NCBI GenBank assembly: GCA_963696625.1
Contig: CAVOKZ010000027.1
Coordinates: 1 to 47,240 of the forward strand
DNA: 47,240 nt
Origin: JAWVFN01 sp963696625
Lineage (GTDB): Bacteria > Actinomycetota > Thermoleophilia > Solirubrobacterales > 70-9
Reading direction: 5' to 3'
The position numbers were made by a program, and so were the translations under genes. Positions 38,305-45,974 of the stretch are shown in pieces. The notes below the pieces were generated by a model, which did no database searches, was not told the origin of the DNA, and worked only from the letters and a program-made list of their open reading frames with translations. Within the stretch, counting starts at the first letter, position 1. Each line of letters starts with the position of its first letter.

Positions 38305-39732
38305 ATGACGCCCCAGCACATGGACAGGCTGACCGCGATAGACGCCTCGTTTCTGACCAACGAGGGCTCCTCGAGCCACATGCACATCGGCGGATTGCTG
38401 ATCTTCGAGGGCCCGCCGCCGCGCTACACGGACTTCGTCGACCACGTGCGCAGCCGGCTGCACCTGGTGCCGCGCTATCGCCAGAAGCTCGCCTTCCCGC
38501 CGGCCCAGAGCGGGCGCCCGTTCTGGATCGACGACCCCGACTTCAACCTCGAGTACCACATCCGCCACTCGGCGCTGCCGGCGCCCGGCTCCGAGGAGCA
38601 GCTCCGCAACCTCGTGGGGCGCGTCTTCTCCCAGCAGCTCGACCGCTCGAAGCCGCTGTGGGAGCTCTACCTCATCCTGGGTCTCGAGAAGAACCGCTTC
38701 GCGCTGATCATCAAGACCCACCACTCGGTGATCGACGGCATCGCCGGCATCGACATCGGGACGGTGCTCTTCGACGTCAAGCCGGTCCCCGAGCCGATAG
38801 CGCCCGACCGCGAGTGGGTCGCCCACCCCTCCCCGTCCTCCGCCGCCCTCGCCGCGAAGACCGCGAGGGACCTCGCCCTCGCCCCGGCGAAGGCGACGAG
38901 GCGCCTCGCGTCGATGGCGCGGCGCCCGGCGACGGCGGTACGCGAGATCAGCCAGGCCGCCGAAGGCGTCGCTGAGGTGGCCTGGGCGTTAGTCGACCGT
39001 GCCCCGGAGGTGCCGCTCAATGTCGAGATCGGATCACACCGGCGCTTCACCTGGACCCGCGGCCGGCTCTCCGACTTCAAGGAGATCAAGGACGTCTTCG
39101 GCGGCACCGTTAACGACGTCGTGCTCGCCGTCGTCTCCGGCGCCCTGCGCAAGTGGCTGCGCCAGCGCGGGCTGCGCACCGAGGGCCTCGAGCTGCGGGC
39201 GCTTGTCCCTCTCTCGATCCGCGGCGAGGAGAGCAAGGGCGAGCTCGGCAACCAGCTCGCGGCGCTGCGCGGCCCGCTGCCGGTCTACGTCGACGATCCC
39301 GTGCGCCGGCTCGCCGTCGTCACCGCAGCGATGGACGACGTCAAGGAGTCGAAGCAGGCACTCGGCGCCGAGATGATCTCGCGGATGAACGACTTCGCGC
39401 CCCCGACCCTGCTCGCACAGGCGGCGCGGATCAACTTCTCGACCCGTCTCTTCAACCTGATCGTCACCAACGTCCCGGGGCCCCAGATCCCGCTCTACGT
39501 GCTCGGCCGCGAGCTGCAGCACGCGATCCCGCTCGCGTTCCTGCCCGAGAACCACGCGCTGGCGATCGCGATCATGAGCTACAACGGCGGCATCGACTTC
39601 GGCCTGCTCGCCGACTACGACTCGATGGAGGACGTCGAGGTGGTCGCCGAGGGCATCTCGGAATCAGTCGCCGAGCTGCTCGAAGCGGCGCGCTCGGGCG
39701 CCGGCCACGAAGTCAAAGCCGGGGCCGAGTAG
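38305..39732 (+). CDS. Wax ester synthase / diacylglycerol acyltransferase (WS/DGAT)
   Basis: The 475-residue enzyme joins acyl-CoA to a fatty alcohol or diacylglycerol and supports neutral-lipid storage at the inner membrane surface. It starts MTPQHMDRLTAIDASFLTNE with the typical L-S-x-x-D-A-x-F entry. The catalytic HHxxxDG is KTHHSVIDGIAGIDIG near residue 140. Later motifs are PLWELYLI, GGTVNDVVLAVVSGALRKWL, LVPLSIRGEE with LGNQLA, and NLIVTNVPGPQIPLYVLGRE near the end. The size is usual for actinobacterial members. No other lipid gene is adjacent. Its stop is only one base from the stop of the convergent subtilase. Confidence 0.93.
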   Translation: MTPQHMDRLTAIDASFLTNEGSSSHMHIGGLLIFEGPPPRYTDFVDHVRSRLHLVPRYRQKLAFPPAQSGRPFWIDDPDFNLEYHIRHSALPAPGSEEQLRNLVGRVFSQQLDRSKPLWELYLILGLEKNRFALIIKTHHSVIDGIAGIDIGTVLFDVKPVPEPIAPDREWVAHPSPSSAALAAKTARDLALAPAKATRRLASMARRPATAVREISQAAEGVAEVAWALVDRAPEVPLNVEIGSHRRFTWTRGRLSDFKEIKDVFGGTVNDVVLAVVSGALRKWLRQRGLRTEGLELRALVPLSIRGEESKGELGNQLAALRGPLPVYVDDPVRRLAVVTAAMDDVKESKQALGAEMISRMNDFAPPTLLAQAARINFSTRLFNLIVTNVPGPQIPLYVLGRELQHAIPLAFLPENHALAIAIMSYNGGIDFGLLADYDSMEDVEVVAEGISESVAELLEAARSGAGHEVKAGAE

Positions 39733-39733
39733 C

Positions 39734-41353
39734 TCAGCGACGCGGGCGGCGCCGCACCCAGGTCGCCGTGTCGGCGACGGCGCGGTCGGCTTCGTGGTTG
39801 CCCGCCTTGTCGACCGCGCGCGAATAGAACTTGTACTTGACCCCGGGTCTGCCCCTGAACGAGATCTTCGAGCGCTTTGTCTTGGAGAGCAGCTTGAATG
39901 CACCCCGGCCCTTGGCGACGAAGACGCTGACGCTGTCGACCCCCGAGACGGAGCCGCCGAGCGGATCGGCGTCGGAGGAGGAGATGCGCAGCTTGAAGCC
40001 GCGCTTGCGTGTGCGCTTCTTGCTCGCGACCTTCGAGACAGGGCCGACGAGGTCGCGGCCGGCGGCTAACGCGACCGCGCGGCCGGCGTCGACGATGCCC
40101 CAGCCGAGCGAGTCGTGCCAGACGCCGCCGTAGCCGGCGGTGCGCTTGATCGCCTGGATCACCTGGCTCGGCGACATCCCGGGGTTCGCCGAGCGGACCA
40201 GCGCCACCAGCCCCGACACCTGTGGCGTCGCCATGCTGGTGCCGAACAGGTAGCCGAAGCGGTTGTCGCCGTTGAAGCTCGTCCGCGGGGCGCATGGCGG
40301 CGTGGAACAGCTGCCCTCGCGGGTCGTGGTGTTCTGGGGCCAGGTCGAGAAGATCCCCGGCAGCCCGTTGGGGTGGCCGGGGGCGGCAAGCGCGCTGGAG
40401 TCACCGTAGGCGGCGACCGATACGCCGGTGCCGTGACCGGCGCCAGCGTTGGCGCCGTCGTACTGGGCCATGGTGACCACGAGGCCCTTGCCCGAATAGG
40501 GGTCGGGTGAGGTGCCCGCGGGCTGCACGTAGGCGGCCGGGTATCCCTGGGGCTGAGCGCCGCCGCACTGATCGCCGGGATTGCTGGCCGCCGCGACAAG
40601 CACCGCCCCCGCTGCCCAGGCCTGATCGATCGCGTTGCGAAGCCCCGTACTGGGCCCGCAGCCGCCGAGGCTGAGGTTGATCACCGCGGCGCCGCGGGCG
40701 GTCGCGTCCGTGATCCCCTCGATCACCGAGGCATCGGTGAGCATGTTGCCGCTGACCTGGAGCTTCTCGACGATCAGCGGGCAGTCGAAGCCGGCCGAGG
40801 CGATGCCGTAGCCGTTGTCGGTGTCACCGCAGGCAAGCCCGGCGACGTGGGTCCCGTGGCCGTTCTGGTCGGTGGCCTGGCCGGCCAGGTCGAGCGGGTA
40901 GGTGTCGTGGTAGGCGAAGACCTGCGTCAGGTCGGGGCTGCTGGCGGAGACCCCCGTATCGACGATCGCCACCTTGGCGCCGGCGCCATGCGAGAGCGCC
41001 CAGGCCGTCTCGAAGTTGGCCTTGCGCAGGTTCCACTGATAGCGGTCGCCGTTCGGCGGGAACGGCGCGTTGAACGAGTCGAATGCCGAGTAGGCGGGAT
41101 CGTTGGGGACGTAGCCGCGGAGCTCGCGAAAGTACTCCGTGTCGACGCGTTTGACCGCGGGGTCGGCGTGCAGCTCGGCGCGGAGATCGGCGAGGCTCTG
41201 GCCGGGCGCCGGGCTGACCGGGGCGATCTCGAGCGGCGCCTTGTCGAGCACCGCCAGCAGCCTCCCGGTCGGGTGCGCGGTGTCGGCCCGTGCGGCCGCC
41301 GGGAGCAGCAGGCAGGCGAGGGCCGCGGCTGTGATTGCGAGGCGTATCTGCAT
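39734..41353 (-). CDS. Secreted subtilisin-like serine protease (S8)
   Basis: The 539-residue preproenzyme has a signal peptide (MQIRLAITAAALACLLLPAA), an inhibitor-like propeptide of about 70 residues and the subtilase domain. Its catalytic triad is in AKVAIVDTGVSASSPDL (Asp, near 130), DQNGHGTHVAGLACG (His, near 168) and FGTSMATPQVSGLVAL (Ser, near 372). The oxyanion Asn is in VLVAAASNPGDQCGG. After the catalytic domain comes a ~110-residue beta-type region with Lys/Arg-rich strands (KYKFYSRAVDKAGNHEADRA), resembling the Ig-like surface domains that follow such enzymes. Role: extracellular protein breakdown. It diverges from the DMT exporter gene. Confidence 0.93.
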   Translation of the reverse strand: MQIRLAITAAALACLLLPAAARADTAHPTGRLLAVLDKAPLEIAPVSPAPGQSLADLRAELHADPAVKRVDTEYFRELRGYVPNDPAYSAFDSFNAPFPPNGDRYQWNLRKANFETAWALSHGAGAKVAIVDTGVSASSPDLTQVFAYHDTYPLDLAGQATDQNGHGTHVAGLACGDTDNGYGIASAGFDCPLIVEKLQVSGNMLTDASVIEGITDATARGAAVINLSLGGCGPSTGLRNAIDQAWAAGAVLVAAASNPGDQCGGAQPQGYPAAYVQPAGTSPDPYSGKGLVVTMAQYDGANAGAGHGTGVSVAAYGDSSALAAPGHPNGLPGIFSTWPQNTTTREGSCSTPPCAPRTSFNGDNRFGYLFGTSMATPQVSGLVALVRSANPGMSPSQVIQAIKRTAGYGGVWHDSLGWGIVDAGRAVALAAGRDLVGPVSKVASKKRTRKRGFKLRISSSDADPLGGSVSGVDSVSVFVAKGRGAFKLLSKTKRSKISFRGRPGVKYKFYSRAVDKAGNHEADRAVADTATWVRRRPRR

Positions 41354-41387
41354 CCCTCCTTCCCCGAAACTCTAGGCTGCGCGGCCC

Positions 41388-42257
41388 ATGTCGGCCTCAG
41401 TCCAGCTCGGCTTGCTGCTCGCCGTGGCGACCGCGCTCGCCTCGATCGTCGGCTTCCTCTACAAGCACCGCGGCGCCGTGGAGTCGCCGCCGGTCGATTG
41501 GCGGCGGCCGGTCTGGAGCTCGCTGGTGCTGTTCCGGGTTCCGGCCTACACCGCCGGCGTGCTGATCGCGATGGTCGGCTGGGGGACCCACGTCGGCGCC
41601 CTCGCTCTGGCGCCGATCTCGCTGGTGCAGGCGACGATCGCCGGCGGTCTGGTCATGCTCACCGCCGTCGCCGACCGCTTCTTCGCCCACCGGGTGAGCA
41701 GGCGCGAGTGGATCGGCGTCGGGCTCGCCGCGCTCGGGCTGGCCTTCCTCGCGGCGACGCTCGACGGCACCGCCGACAGCGCCCACTCCGGCTACGAGAC
41801 CGCGACGCTGGCGATCTTCGTCGTCGCCGTCTCGGCCGCCGGGTTCGCGGTCGCGATCGGCGGCCGCTCGGGCCCGCGCGCGGGTGTGCTGCTCGGCGCC
41901 TCGGCCGGGCTGATGTGGGCGGCCTCCGACACCTCGATCAAGGCGCTCAGCGACCAGCTCGGCGACGGCGTGGCCGCGATCCTCCTGGATCCGCTGGCGC
42001 TGGTGATCCTGCTGCTCTCGCTCACCGGATTGCTGGTCTCGGCCCGCAGCCTCCAGCTCGGACCCGCCGTGCCCGTGATCGCGGTGACCAGCGTCGCCGC
42101 CAACGCGACCGCGATCGTCGCCGGGCCCGTCGTCTTCGGCGACCCGCTGCCCGACGACGCCCTCGGGTTGATCGCGCGGTTCCTCGCCTTCACGCTGGTG
42201 ATCGCCGCGGCGGCGCTGACGCCGCCGCCGATCGAGCTCGAGGCCGAGCTGCCCTAG
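41388..42257 (+). CDS. DMT-superfamily (EamA-type) transporter
   Basis: The 289-residue integral membrane protein has about ten hydrophobic helices. Examples are VQLGLLLAVATALASIVGFL, LALAPISLVQATIAGGLVML, VGLAALGLAFLAATLDG, AILLDPLALVILLLSLTGLL and LIARFLAFTLVIAAAALTPP. The internal two-fold arrangement and the APISLVQA segment after the second or third helix fit drug/metabolite exporters. The substrate cannot be told. The end shares a CTAG with the convergent diguanylate cyclase, with a 4-base overlap. Confidence 0.82.
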   Translation: MSASVQLGLLLAVATALASIVGFLYKHRGAVESPPVDWRRPVWSSLVLFRVPAYTAGVLIAMVGWGTHVGALALAPISLVQATIAGGLVMLTAVADRFFAHRVSRREWIGVGLAALGLAFLAATLDGTADSAHSGYETATLAIFVVAVSAAGFAVAIGGRSGPRAGVLLGASAGLMWAASDTSIKALSDQLGDGVAAILLDPLALVILLLSLTGLLVSARSLQLGPAVPVIAVTSVAANATAIVAGPVVFGDPLPDDALGLIARFLAFTLVIAAAALTPPPIELEAELP

Positions 42258-43354
42258 CGCGCGTCGCGGCTGGACCTGTCGCCGCGCAACTCGCCGTCGG
42301 CGCGCTCGAGGATGTCAGCGAGCTCATCCCCGGGCTCCATCTCGGCGATCCCGACCGAGATCGACCCGCTGCGGAGCACATCCCTGACCTCGTCGAACCG
42401 GGAGCGGACGGCGTCGATGTCGACGCCCGAGATGGCGCAGACGAACTCGTCGCCACCGAAGCGGACGAGGGGGTCGTACGGCCGCAGGCGGTGGCGGATC
42501 GCCGACGCCACCTCGTGCAGCAGCGTGTCGCCGGCCCGGTGCCCGCGCGTGTCGTTGACGCGCTTGAGCCCGTCGACGTCGACGAAGGCAAACACCAGCG
42601 AGCTGCCCGTCCGCTTGGCGCGGATCACCTCGTTGGCGAGCGCGGCCTCTCCGACGCCGCGGCTGTGGGCGCCGGTGAGGTGGTCGACGTAGGCTCGGCC
42701 GAGCGCGGCGTCAGCGGCAAGGCGATCCGCGGCGGCGCGCTCGCGGTCCTCGGCGGCGCGCTGGCGATCGCGGGCGGCCTGCGTCCGGTCGTATGCGGCC
42801 CGCTGCCGCGCCTCCTCGGCGGCCTTCAGCGCATCGCCGTCCCGATTGCCGTCACCGTTGACCCTCGCGGCCTCGACCGCGCGGCGGTCGAGTTCCTCGG
42901 TGACCCGGTCCCGTCTCGCCGCGGCCACATCGCGCTCCTCGGCGTGACGGTCGCGCAGCGCGGCCGTCTGCAGACGCTCGACGCCGGTATGCGATCTCAT
43001 CAAGTGGGCGGCGCCTCGCTCCGCCGTGGTGCGCGCGCGCTCATCGCGGGTCATGTCGTGGGCCGCGACGTCCCCGTCGGTCCCGTGCCCGCGCACCAAC
43101 TCGAGATCGGCGCTCGCCTGGTCTCGGTCGGAGGCCTCCTGGTCGCGGAACGAGAGGGCGTCGTCGGCATCCGACGCGGTCTGGTCTGAATCGGAGGAGG
43201 TCTGGTCCGCATCGGCCCCCGTCTGGTCGGCCTCGGAGGAGGCCTGATCGTCTTCAGGCCTGCGCAGATCGTCTTGCTCGAATGGTGCGATGACGGACCC
43301 CTTTCGGGGGCGCAGTGCGTGCGCCCGAGGTGGCGATCCAGGGTCGCCAGCCAC
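42254..43354 (-). CDS. GGDEF diguanylate cyclase with Asp/Gln repeat region and coiled coil
   Basis: The 366-residue protein makes cyclic di-GMP. The C-terminal ~160 residues are a GGDEF domain: YVDHLTGAHSRGVGEAALAN, LVFAFVDVDGLKRVNDTRGH and the active motif VRFGGDEFVCAI near residue 298, followed by GSISVGIAEMEPGDE. The RxxD inhibitory site is not obvious. Residues ~25-85 are repeats of 7-8 residues built from DQTSSDSDQTASDAD and DQEASDRDQASADLE. Residues ~125-215 form a charged coiled coil (RDRQRAAEDRERAAADRLAA) that could mediate dimerisation. No membrane helix is seen, so it should be cytoplasmic. The GTG start is the farthest upstream and is uncertain by up to about 25 residues. Confidence 0.87.
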   Translation of the reverse strand: MAGDPGSPPRAHALRPRKGSVIAPFEQDDLRRPEDDQASSEADQTGADADQTSSDSDQTASDADDALSFRDQEASDRDQASADLELVRGHGTDGDVAAHDMTRDERARTTAERGAAHLMRSHTGVERLQTAALRDRHAEERDVAAARRDRVTEELDRRAVEAARVNGDGNRDGDALKAAEEARQRAAYDRTQAARDRQRAAEDRERAAADRLAADAALGRAYVDHLTGAHSRGVGEAALANEVIRAKRTGSSLVFAFVDVDGLKRVNDTRGHRAGDTLLHEVASAIRHRLRPYDPLVRFGGDEFVCAISGVDIDAVRSRFDEVRDVLRSGSISVGIAEMEPGDELADILERADGELRGDRSSRDAR

Positions 43355-43522
43355 GTGATGTGTCCGGCGGGTCCGTCTCGACTGAGTTGTGCAACTCCCC
43401 CGACGCGCGTGGCTGCTAGAGGAGTCGCTTCAAACAGCGTACCGAGCCGGGGAGGGAAATCGGGGCTCGCTACGTAAACGTCTGTCCAGCGCCCGGTCTT
43501 AAGGCGGAGGCAGGCGCGGAAG

Positions 43523-43637
43523 CTAGTACCCGAGCGCGAACTTCGCGTCCTCGGACATCATCTCCGGGGTCCACGGCGGGTCGAAGACGAGCTTCGGGTG
43601 GACGCGGCTGACGCCTTCGAGGTCGCCGAAGTTGGCT
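43523..43637 (-). pseudogene. DUF59/PaaD-like (SufT-type) gene, 3' remnant
   Basis: Minus-strand codons before a TAG at 43523-43525 read FGDLEGVSRVHPKLVFDPPW then TPEMMSEDAKFALGY. This matches the conserved end of MIP18/DUF59 proteins that assist Fe-S maturation, including the P-P-W-T-P-E-M-M-S-E-D-A block. About 35 codons remain. The upstream two thirds are missing, and the coding sense stops where the RAYT-derived element begins at 43638. No matching 5' half lies on the far side of the element, so insertion was accompanied or followed by deletion. It is also possible that the remnant was already truncated. Confidence 0.72.
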
Positions 43638-44136
43638 GGGGTCAGGTCTTGCATGCAACAACCCCGGAATCATCCGGCACATCTTGATCTCCTGGGGGTG
43701 AGCGACGGCGTGCGCCGAGAACGGCTCGTCGATATCGAATCGCTGCTCTCGCATTTCGGCTCTGACGCGCGGACTGCTGGCACCACCTATCGGGAGTACG
43801 TTGAACAAGTGGCCGATGACCCAGCCGGTTTTCACGGGCGAGCAATCGCGGGCGATCATGATTTCGCCGCCGCGAATCTCCCAGACGGTCCTCGACCGCA
43901 AGAGATCCCGCGGCGTGAGTTCCTACCGAGCCCGCGACCCCTCGCCGAAGTTCTGGCTGAGGACGATCGCGACCGCGCCATCGCCAACGCATACCGGATC
44001 CACGGGTACCTCCTCCGGGAAATCGCCGCCGAACTCGGCTGCCACTACGCCACGGTCAGCCGGCGGCTAAGAGCCTTCGAGGACCGCGAGGCGACGAGCT
44101 CGCGGCCAGGGCGTGTTGGATGCAAGACCTGACCCC
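43638..44136 (+). mobile_element. RAYT-derived element with 24-bp terminal inverted repeats
   Basis: The left end 43638-43661 begins GGGGTCAGGTCTTGCATGCA. The right end 44113-44136, reverse-complemented, begins GGGGTCAGGTCTTGCATCCA. 21 of 24 bases agree. A subterminal hairpin CCGGA-ATCA-TCCGG lies at 43664-43677. The first ~70 bases are nearly identical to the block upstream of the intact RAYT gene (46695-46768). The body holds only the C-terminal HTH part of a RAYT protein, so the catalytic Y1 domain has been deleted. The element is therefore non-autonomous, about 499 bp long, and may be movable in trans. Confidence 0.72.
43698..44132 (+). pseudogene. RAYT C-terminal fragment with helix-turn-helix
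   Basis: The open frame from a GTG gives 144 residues. They begin VSDGVRRERLVDIESLLSHF and continue GTTYREYVEQVADDPAGFHG. The end is DDRDRAIANAYRIHGYLLRE with IAAELGCHYATVSRRLRAFE, the C-terminal HTH found in many REP-associated tyrosine transposases. The N-terminal Y1 transposase domain with its HxH pair and catalytic Tyr is missing. The stop codon lies inside the right terminal repeat. An in-frame ATG further left (43632) would add residues encoded by the terminal repeat itself. The fragment could still be expressed as a DNA-binding protein that competes with the transposase, but that is speculation. Confidence 0.68.
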
Positions 44137-44178
44137 GGCGCAGTTCTTGACGACTACTGGCCGCGCCGACTCCGCCCG

Positions 44179-44868
44179 TCAATCACAGGTCGCAGCTTCT
44201 TGATGGCTGTTGATGACATCGGTGGCTTGTTCAACAGTGACGGCGATGTGCGCAGTGCACACAGTTCCATCCGACTCGAAATACGTCACATCGCATGCCC
44301 CCTCGATGTCGCTGACGATCCTGCATCCGCTGACTTCGAATTCTTCGTCTGGGTAGGCGGGGTCTTGCGCCGCGAGCTCCTCGGCGTTGGATTGAATCTC
44401 GTCTAGCGTCAGCGGGCATGTGAAATCCAGCGTTACGTGCGCCCCTTCGGCAACTTCTCCAACTTGGTCTTGAGAGGTCACGGTGCACGCCACTTCATCT
44501 ATCGGCGGGCCGTCAACGAAGCTAACCGTGACGTTGCCTGCCGCTTTGATCGAAGTTCTGGCCTGTCCCGTCGGCTGGCCGGTAACGGTGGGGACCTCTA
44601 CCTGACATTTGACGTTGAGGGTGACCTCGGTGTCGACGTCAACCTTGCCCGTCTCGCTCTGGTCTGTGACCGTGCACAAGCTCCGGTCCTCGGGCTGAGG
44701 AACGAGGGTCGCCGATAGCTTCGCATCCTCGATGGATTGGACCGCCGGGTCGGCCTTTTCCCCGACAACATTCGGTACCGAGACTTCTTCTGTGCCGCAA
44801 CCCGCTGCTAGACCAACTGAGCAGGCCACGGCCACACCAGCCAACGCTCTCCCAACGTGCAATCCCAT
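44179..44868 (-). CDS. PASTA-domain lipoprotein
   Basis: The 229-residue protein has a lipoprotein signal (ALAGVAVACSVGLAAGCG, Cys at about 24) and two PASTA repeats. The first is SVPNVVGEKADPAVQSIEDA, ending about residue 92. The second is EVPTVTGQPTGQARTSIKAA, ending about residue 152. PASTA repeats bind cell-wall muropeptides or beta-lactams and usually hang from Ser/Thr kinases or penicillin-binding proteins, neither of which is here. The last ~75 residues form a Cys-containing domain (EFEVSGCRIVSDIEGACDVT, then TVCTAHIAVTVEQATDVIN), perhaps disulfide-linked. Its GC content is visibly lower than that of the core genes, so it may have been acquired. It is bounded on one side by the RAYT-derived element. 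Confidence 0.85.
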   Translation of the reverse strand: MGLHVGRALAGVAVACSVGLAAGCGTEEVSVPNVVGEKADPAVQSIEDAKLSATLVPQPEDRSLCTVTDQSETGKVDVDTEVTLNVKCQVEVPTVTGQPTGQARTSIKAAGNVTVSFVDGPPIDEVACTVTSQDQVGEVAEGAHVTLDFTCPLTLDEIQSNAEELAAQDPAYPDEEFEVSGCRIVSDIEGACDVTYFESDGTVCTAHIAVTVEQATDVINSHQEAATCD

Positions 44869-45013
44869 GGCTCGACTGTATCCCGACTACGGGGCTGACG
44901 GCTACCCCCGGGGGGTTGTGCACAAGCGCCTGCGCGGCTATGGGGCCGGCGGCGGCGGCGGCGGCGTGAGCCTGCCCGACGACCTCGACGACGAGTTAGC
45001 GCCGCTGTATTAG
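44867..45013 (+). CDS. Possible small Gly-rich protein (doubtful)
   Basis: An ATG that overlaps the PASTA lipoprotein start on the other strand opens 48 codons: MARLYPDYGADGYPRGVVHK, a run of Gly, then VSLPDDLDDELAPLY. It ends 10 bases before the next gene. Codon sense in the last part is plausible, but there is no ribosome-binding site, and sharing start bases with a divergent gene is unusual. It may be the 3' end of a decayed gene. Confidence 0.25.
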   Translation: MARLYPDYGADGYPRGVVHKRLRGYGAGGGGGGVSLPDDLDDELAPLY

Positions 45014-45023
45014 GCTCGGCACG

Positions 45024-45227
45024 ATGAACGAGAAGCTTCCTGCCCCGGTGTGCCCGGAATGCGATCGCATCATCTGGCCGAACGAGGAAGTTCCGCGAGC
45101 GTTCATCTGGTACGAAGGCGACAAGGCTGACGACCCGCCCAAGGAAGAACTGGTGCGGGGCGCAATCACGCATCCCGATTGCGCGGAAGCGTTCGGCGCT
45201 CGCCTAGAGGCATCCGGCTACATCTAG
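45024..45227 (+). CDS. Small hypothetical protein with Cys/His metal-site pattern
   Basis: The 67-residue protein starts MNEKLPAPVCPECDRIIWPN and has ITHPDCAEAFGARLEASGYI at its end. C-P-E-C and later H-P-D-C give four possible zinc ligands (C-x2-C...H-x2-C). It resembles the small zinc-finger proteins that appear next to mobile or phage-derived DNA, but no family can be named. It lies within the low-GC island and has no close partner gene on its strand. The gap after it to 45349 holds no gene I can support. Confidence 0.6.
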   Translation: MNEKLPAPVCPECDRIIWPNEEVPRAFIWYEGDKADDPPKEELVRGAITHPDCAEAFGARLEASGYI

Positions 45228-45349
45228 TCCGGCTCCACACGTGCGGAATCCAGGGGGCCTCGAAGGACCAGCGGGGGCTGCTCCCTTCACTCCTTCGGAC
45301 CTCACCTCACACTCTGGCGAATTACACGGGGTTTTTGAGAGGGCGACTT

Positions 45350-45910
45350 CTACGCGCGGCTGGAACCGTCGGGGAGCAGGCCGAGGTCTTCGGCGGCCTC
45401 GTGGAAGGACCCGGTCAGCAATTGCAAGGTCGTCGAGACCAGGTCGGCGGCGACGTGCTGCTCGTACTCGTCGCGGAATGTGTCGTCCCTGCCGGGGGGC
45501 AACTGGTCGGCTGGCAGCCACCGCCACATGAACCCGGCAGCCGCGGCGGCGGCGTTCCCGCTGTGGGAGTGGAACACCGCGTTTGCCCATTGGTGGTGGA
45601 CGCGGTTTCGAACGAAACGCACCCCCTTCGCCGTCGGGCCGTTGGCGTACCACTCGGCCCAGTAGCCGGGCAGCTTGTCCTTCTTCTTCTCCCAGGCGTC
45701 GCCGATGCGGTCGTCAAGGGCCACCGCCCAGTTCAGCGCCTCGAACAGGGGCATGAAGCTCTTCTCGTGGGCGAAGGAGTCGCTCGCCGCCAGGTAGCGC
45801 CCGCAGGCCTTCGAAAATCCCTGCAGGAAGGTCTCGAACGGGACCTCCGTCCGGCGCGACGACGTATACGCCTCCTCCATGTTCTGGGTCAAGCGGCTCA
45901 TGCTGTTCAA
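45350..45910 (-). CDS. Hypothetical protein with HEPN-like RNxxxH motif
   Basis: The 186-residue, mostly helical soluble protein contains FMPLFEALNWAVALDDRIGD and then GVRFVRNRVHHQWANAVF near residue 100. The R-N-R-V-H-H stretch fits the R-N-x3-H active-site motif of HEPN ribonucleases found in toxin-antitoxin and defence systems. The surrounding long helices (YEQHVAADLVSTTLQLLTGS) are compatible with a HEPN four-helix bundle. No MNT nucleotidyltransferase or other usual partner is adjacent. Two starts are possible (45910 or 45901). It lies in the island bounded by RAYT sequences, which favours an accessory role. Another interpretation is an uncharacterised helical protein in which the motif is chance. 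Confidence 0.6.
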   Translation of the reverse strand: MNSMSRLTQNMEEAYTSSRRTEVPFETFLQGFSKACGRYLAASDSFAHEKSFMPLFEALNWAVALDDRIGDAWEKKKDKLPGYWAEWYANGPTAKGVRFVRNRVHHQWANAVFHSHSGNAAAAAAGFMWRWLPADQLPPGRDDTFRDEYEQHVAADLVSTTLQLLTGSFHEAAEDLGLLPDGSSRA

Positions 45911-45974
45911 GGTAGCGGGTGGTGCGGCTCATCCAGGCTCGTTCCGGCGGTCAACTCCGGATAGGCTCGAGCTC

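Noticed and set aside
40847..43189. 780-codon open frame on the plus strand, antisense to the subtilase and diguanylate cyclase
   Set aside because: Arg/Gly-rich composition without any motif; it lies across three well-supported genes in other frames and is a high-GC shadow.
43632..43697. Start of the HTH fragment at the ATG 43632
   Set aside because: The extra residues are encoded by the terminal repeat and leader, which are non-coding before the intact RAYT.
45879..45974. N-terminal extension of the Thr-rich membrane protein
   Set aside because: It crosses the start of the divergent HEPN-like gene and adds no signal or conserved residues.
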